Below are positions 13,407 to 14,475 of a stretch of DNA of 14,475 nt, piece after piece. A model generated the notes under the pieces. The model was not told the origin of the DNA and did not search any database. It was given only the letters and a program-made list of their open reading frames with translations. The stretch's first letter is position 1. The number at the start of each line of letters is the position of its first letter. Source of the DNA: Alphaproteobacteria bacterium (GTDB lineage Bacteria; Pseudomonadota; Alphaproteobacteria; Acetobacterales; Acetobacteraceae); contig JAAFHD010000010.1 in assembly GCA_013298245.1 (NCBI GenBank), forward strand, positions 7,904 to 22,378. The letters run 5' to 3'. The translations under genes and the position numbers were made by a program.

Positions 13407-13813
13407 CGTTCGATCTCCTCGAGCGTGATGCCGAAGGCGGCAAGTCCCTCGGCCAGTAATTCGCCGGCACCTTCGAGGTTGAGCAGATAATCCGCCGGGT
13501 CAGACCGCGCATTGCGGGTGGCGGCGGCCTTGAGCGCGGCGGGCCATTCCTCGGCCTCGTGATCACCGCGGCCGACCAGGGCCAGGGCCACCAGCGCGGC
13601 CTGTTCGGGTTCCGACAGCTCGTTGATCATTTCCTCGACGAGTTCCTCGGAGACGTCGTCTTCGTCATCGACGTCCTCCTCCTCGTCATCGTCGTCAAAG
13701 CTGTCGTCTTCGTCCTCGTCTTCATCGAGGGCGTTCAGCAGATCGGCGATTGTCGCGACCGTCTCCAGCGAGATGCCGAGATCGGGCAGGTCCTCGTCTT
13801 CGGTTTCGGCCAT
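13403..13813 (-). CDS. DUF3775 family protein with long acidic tract
   Basis: 136 residues. The C-terminal part (about 55-136), S-E-P-E-Q-A-A-L-V-A-L-A-L-V-G-R-G-D through S-D-P-A-D-Y-L-L, ending A-E-G-L-A-A-F-G, matches my recollection of DUF3775, a function-unknown family of alphaproteobacteria. Residues 30-53 hold 21 Asp/Glu out of 24, a low-complexity stretch rich in GAC/GAA codons. No signal peptide, so it is cytosolic, unlike the two proteins coupled to it. A GGAG site lies about 9 bases before the ATG. The family call is fairly confident; the role is unknown. Confidence 0.75.
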   Translation of the reverse strand: MAETEDEDLPDLGISLETVATIADLLNALDEDEDEDDSFDDDDEEEDVDDEDDVSEELVEEMINELSEPEQAALVALALVGRGDHEAEEWPAALKAAATRNARSDPADYLLNLEGAGELLAEGLAAFGITLEEIER

Positions 13814-13842
13814 GGCGGGTGCTCCGTTTGACGCCCTAGGCT

Positions 13843-13862
13843 ATCCCCGATGGGCGGGGGAT
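13843..13862 (-). other. Stem-loop between aldo/keto reductase and DUF3775 operon
   Basis: ATCCCC (13843-13848) and GGGGAT (13857-13862) form a 6-bp stem with an 8-base loop, 7 bases past the reductase stop on the minus strand. No T-run follows. It may weakly terminate the reductase transcript. A TTGCGC-17-GATAGC promoter-like pair overlaps it but matches consensus too poorly to call. Confidence 0.3.
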
Positions 13863-13869
13863 GCGCAAG

Positions 13870-14475
13870 TCATGCCGTCCAATCGGGTGCGAAATCGGGG
13901 TTTACCAGGCGCTTGTCCTTGGGCAGGGCGGCGATGGCGGCCAGGTCATCGGCGTCCAGCGTGACCTGCGCGGCGCCTAGGTTTTCCGCCTGGCGGGCGC
14001 GGCCGGCGGCCTTGGGGATGACGGCGACACGGCCGCGCGAGAGCGCCCAGGCGAGCGCGACCTGGCCGGGTGTGGCGCCATGCTTGGCGGCGATTCGCGC
14101 GACGACCGGGTCGTCCTGGAAACGACCCTTGGCCAGGGGCGTGTAGCTGGTCAGCATGATGTCGTGCGCGGCGCAGAGTTCGAGCAGGCGCGATTGGTCG
14201 AGATAGAGGTGATGTTCGACCTGGTTGCAGGCGATGGGTGTGATGCCCAGCGCCACAGCCTGACGCAACAATCCCGGCGGGAAATTCGCCACACCCACGG
14301 CGCGCGCCAGGCCGTCACGGTGCAGGCGCGCCAGGCCCTCCAGCGCGGAGGCCAGTTGCAGCGCGGGCGACGGCCAGTGGATCAGGAACAGGTCCAGATA
14401 CGGCGTGTTCAGGCGCTTGAGACTGGCTTCGCAAGCGGCGCGGATGGCGGGGCCGTCGGGCTTGTCCCACCAGGC
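13870..14475 (-). CDS. Aldo/keto reductase (5' end outside the window)
   Basis: The frame is open from the right edge to TGA at 13870-13872, giving 201 C-terminal residues of a protein usually about 270-280. Visible family marks: L-D-L-F-L-I-H-W-P (catalytic-site His), G-V-A-N-F (the G-V-S-N-F site), N-Q-V-E-H-H, T-S-Y-T-P-L-A-K-G and V-I-P-K-A-A-G-R (NADPH phosphate binding, normally I-P-K-S). The Asp, Tyr and Lys of the catalytic tetrad lie off the edge. Members reduce aldehydes and ketones with NADPH; the N-Q-V-E-H and I-P-K pattern is typical of the 2,5-diketo-D-gluconate reductase-like group. Substrate unknown. It points the same way as the DUF3775 operon, 56 bases upstream of it. Confidence 0.9.
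   Translation of the reverse strand, partial: AWWDKPDGPAIRAACEASLKRLNTPYLDLFLIHWPSPALQLASALEGLARLHRDGLARAVGVANFPPGLLRQAVALGITPIACNQVEHHLYLDQSRLLELCAAHDIMLTSYTPLAKGRFQDDPVVARIAAKHGATPGQVALAWALSRGRVAVIPKAAGRARQAENLGAAQVTLDADDLAAIAALPKDKRLVNPDFAPDWTA

Overview
The window is a high-GC stretch of chromosome from an alphaproteobacterium, most likely Rhodospirillales/Acetobacteraceae. This rests on the GC-rich codon use, a stand-alone F0 operon with paired b and b' subunits and no F1 genes beside it, and the family mix (TRAP transporter, DUF3775, DUF2892, RraA-like protein). Genus is not determined. The DNA is almost fully coding, with about 21 genes and no gap over 300 bases. I saw no rRNA, tRNA, CRISPR array, insertion sequence or phage gene.

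Left third (1-5943). The 3' part of an Asp/Glu/hydantoin racemase-family gene (+) converges on the F0 operon of ATP synthase (-; atpI, atpB, atpE, b', b), and a shared bidirectional hairpin lies between them. A good sigma70-like promoter precedes atpI. Upstream of it on the same strand is a translationally coupled pair: a small exported protein with a sulfite-oxidase-like molybdopterin-binding fold but no cysteine, and a membrane PAS-GGDEF-EAL protein whose catalytic motifs are all intact. The exported protein probably senses something in the periplasm and feeds c-di-GMP signalling.

Middle (6062-8698, +). An RraA/HMG-aldolase-like protein is followed by the alpha and beta subunits of a TPP-dependent 2-oxoacid/acetoin-type dehydrogenase E1, with no E2 or E3 in view. 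The 34-base gap before E1 alpha can fold into a hairpin that buries the ribosome binding site and start codon.

Next (8755-9744, -). A compact operon has an ECF-like sigma factor flanked by two tiny DUF2892-type membrane proteins, each with a C-P-x-C motif and with no recognisable anti-sigma factor. Its distal end converges on E1 beta through a 14-bp perfect stem lying inside the last codons, next to a possible dispersed repeat.

Right third (9924-14475). A complete DctP-DctQ-DctM TRAP transporter (+) has overlapping start/stop codons. It abuts, with zero spacing, a three-gene operon on the - strand: DUF3775 acidic protein, a small exported protein and a lipoprotein. A partial aldo/keto reductase runs off the right edge.

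The racemase, RraA-like protein, E1 pair and TRAP importer suggest uptake and breakdown of an organic acid, but the substrate cannot be read from the sequence.
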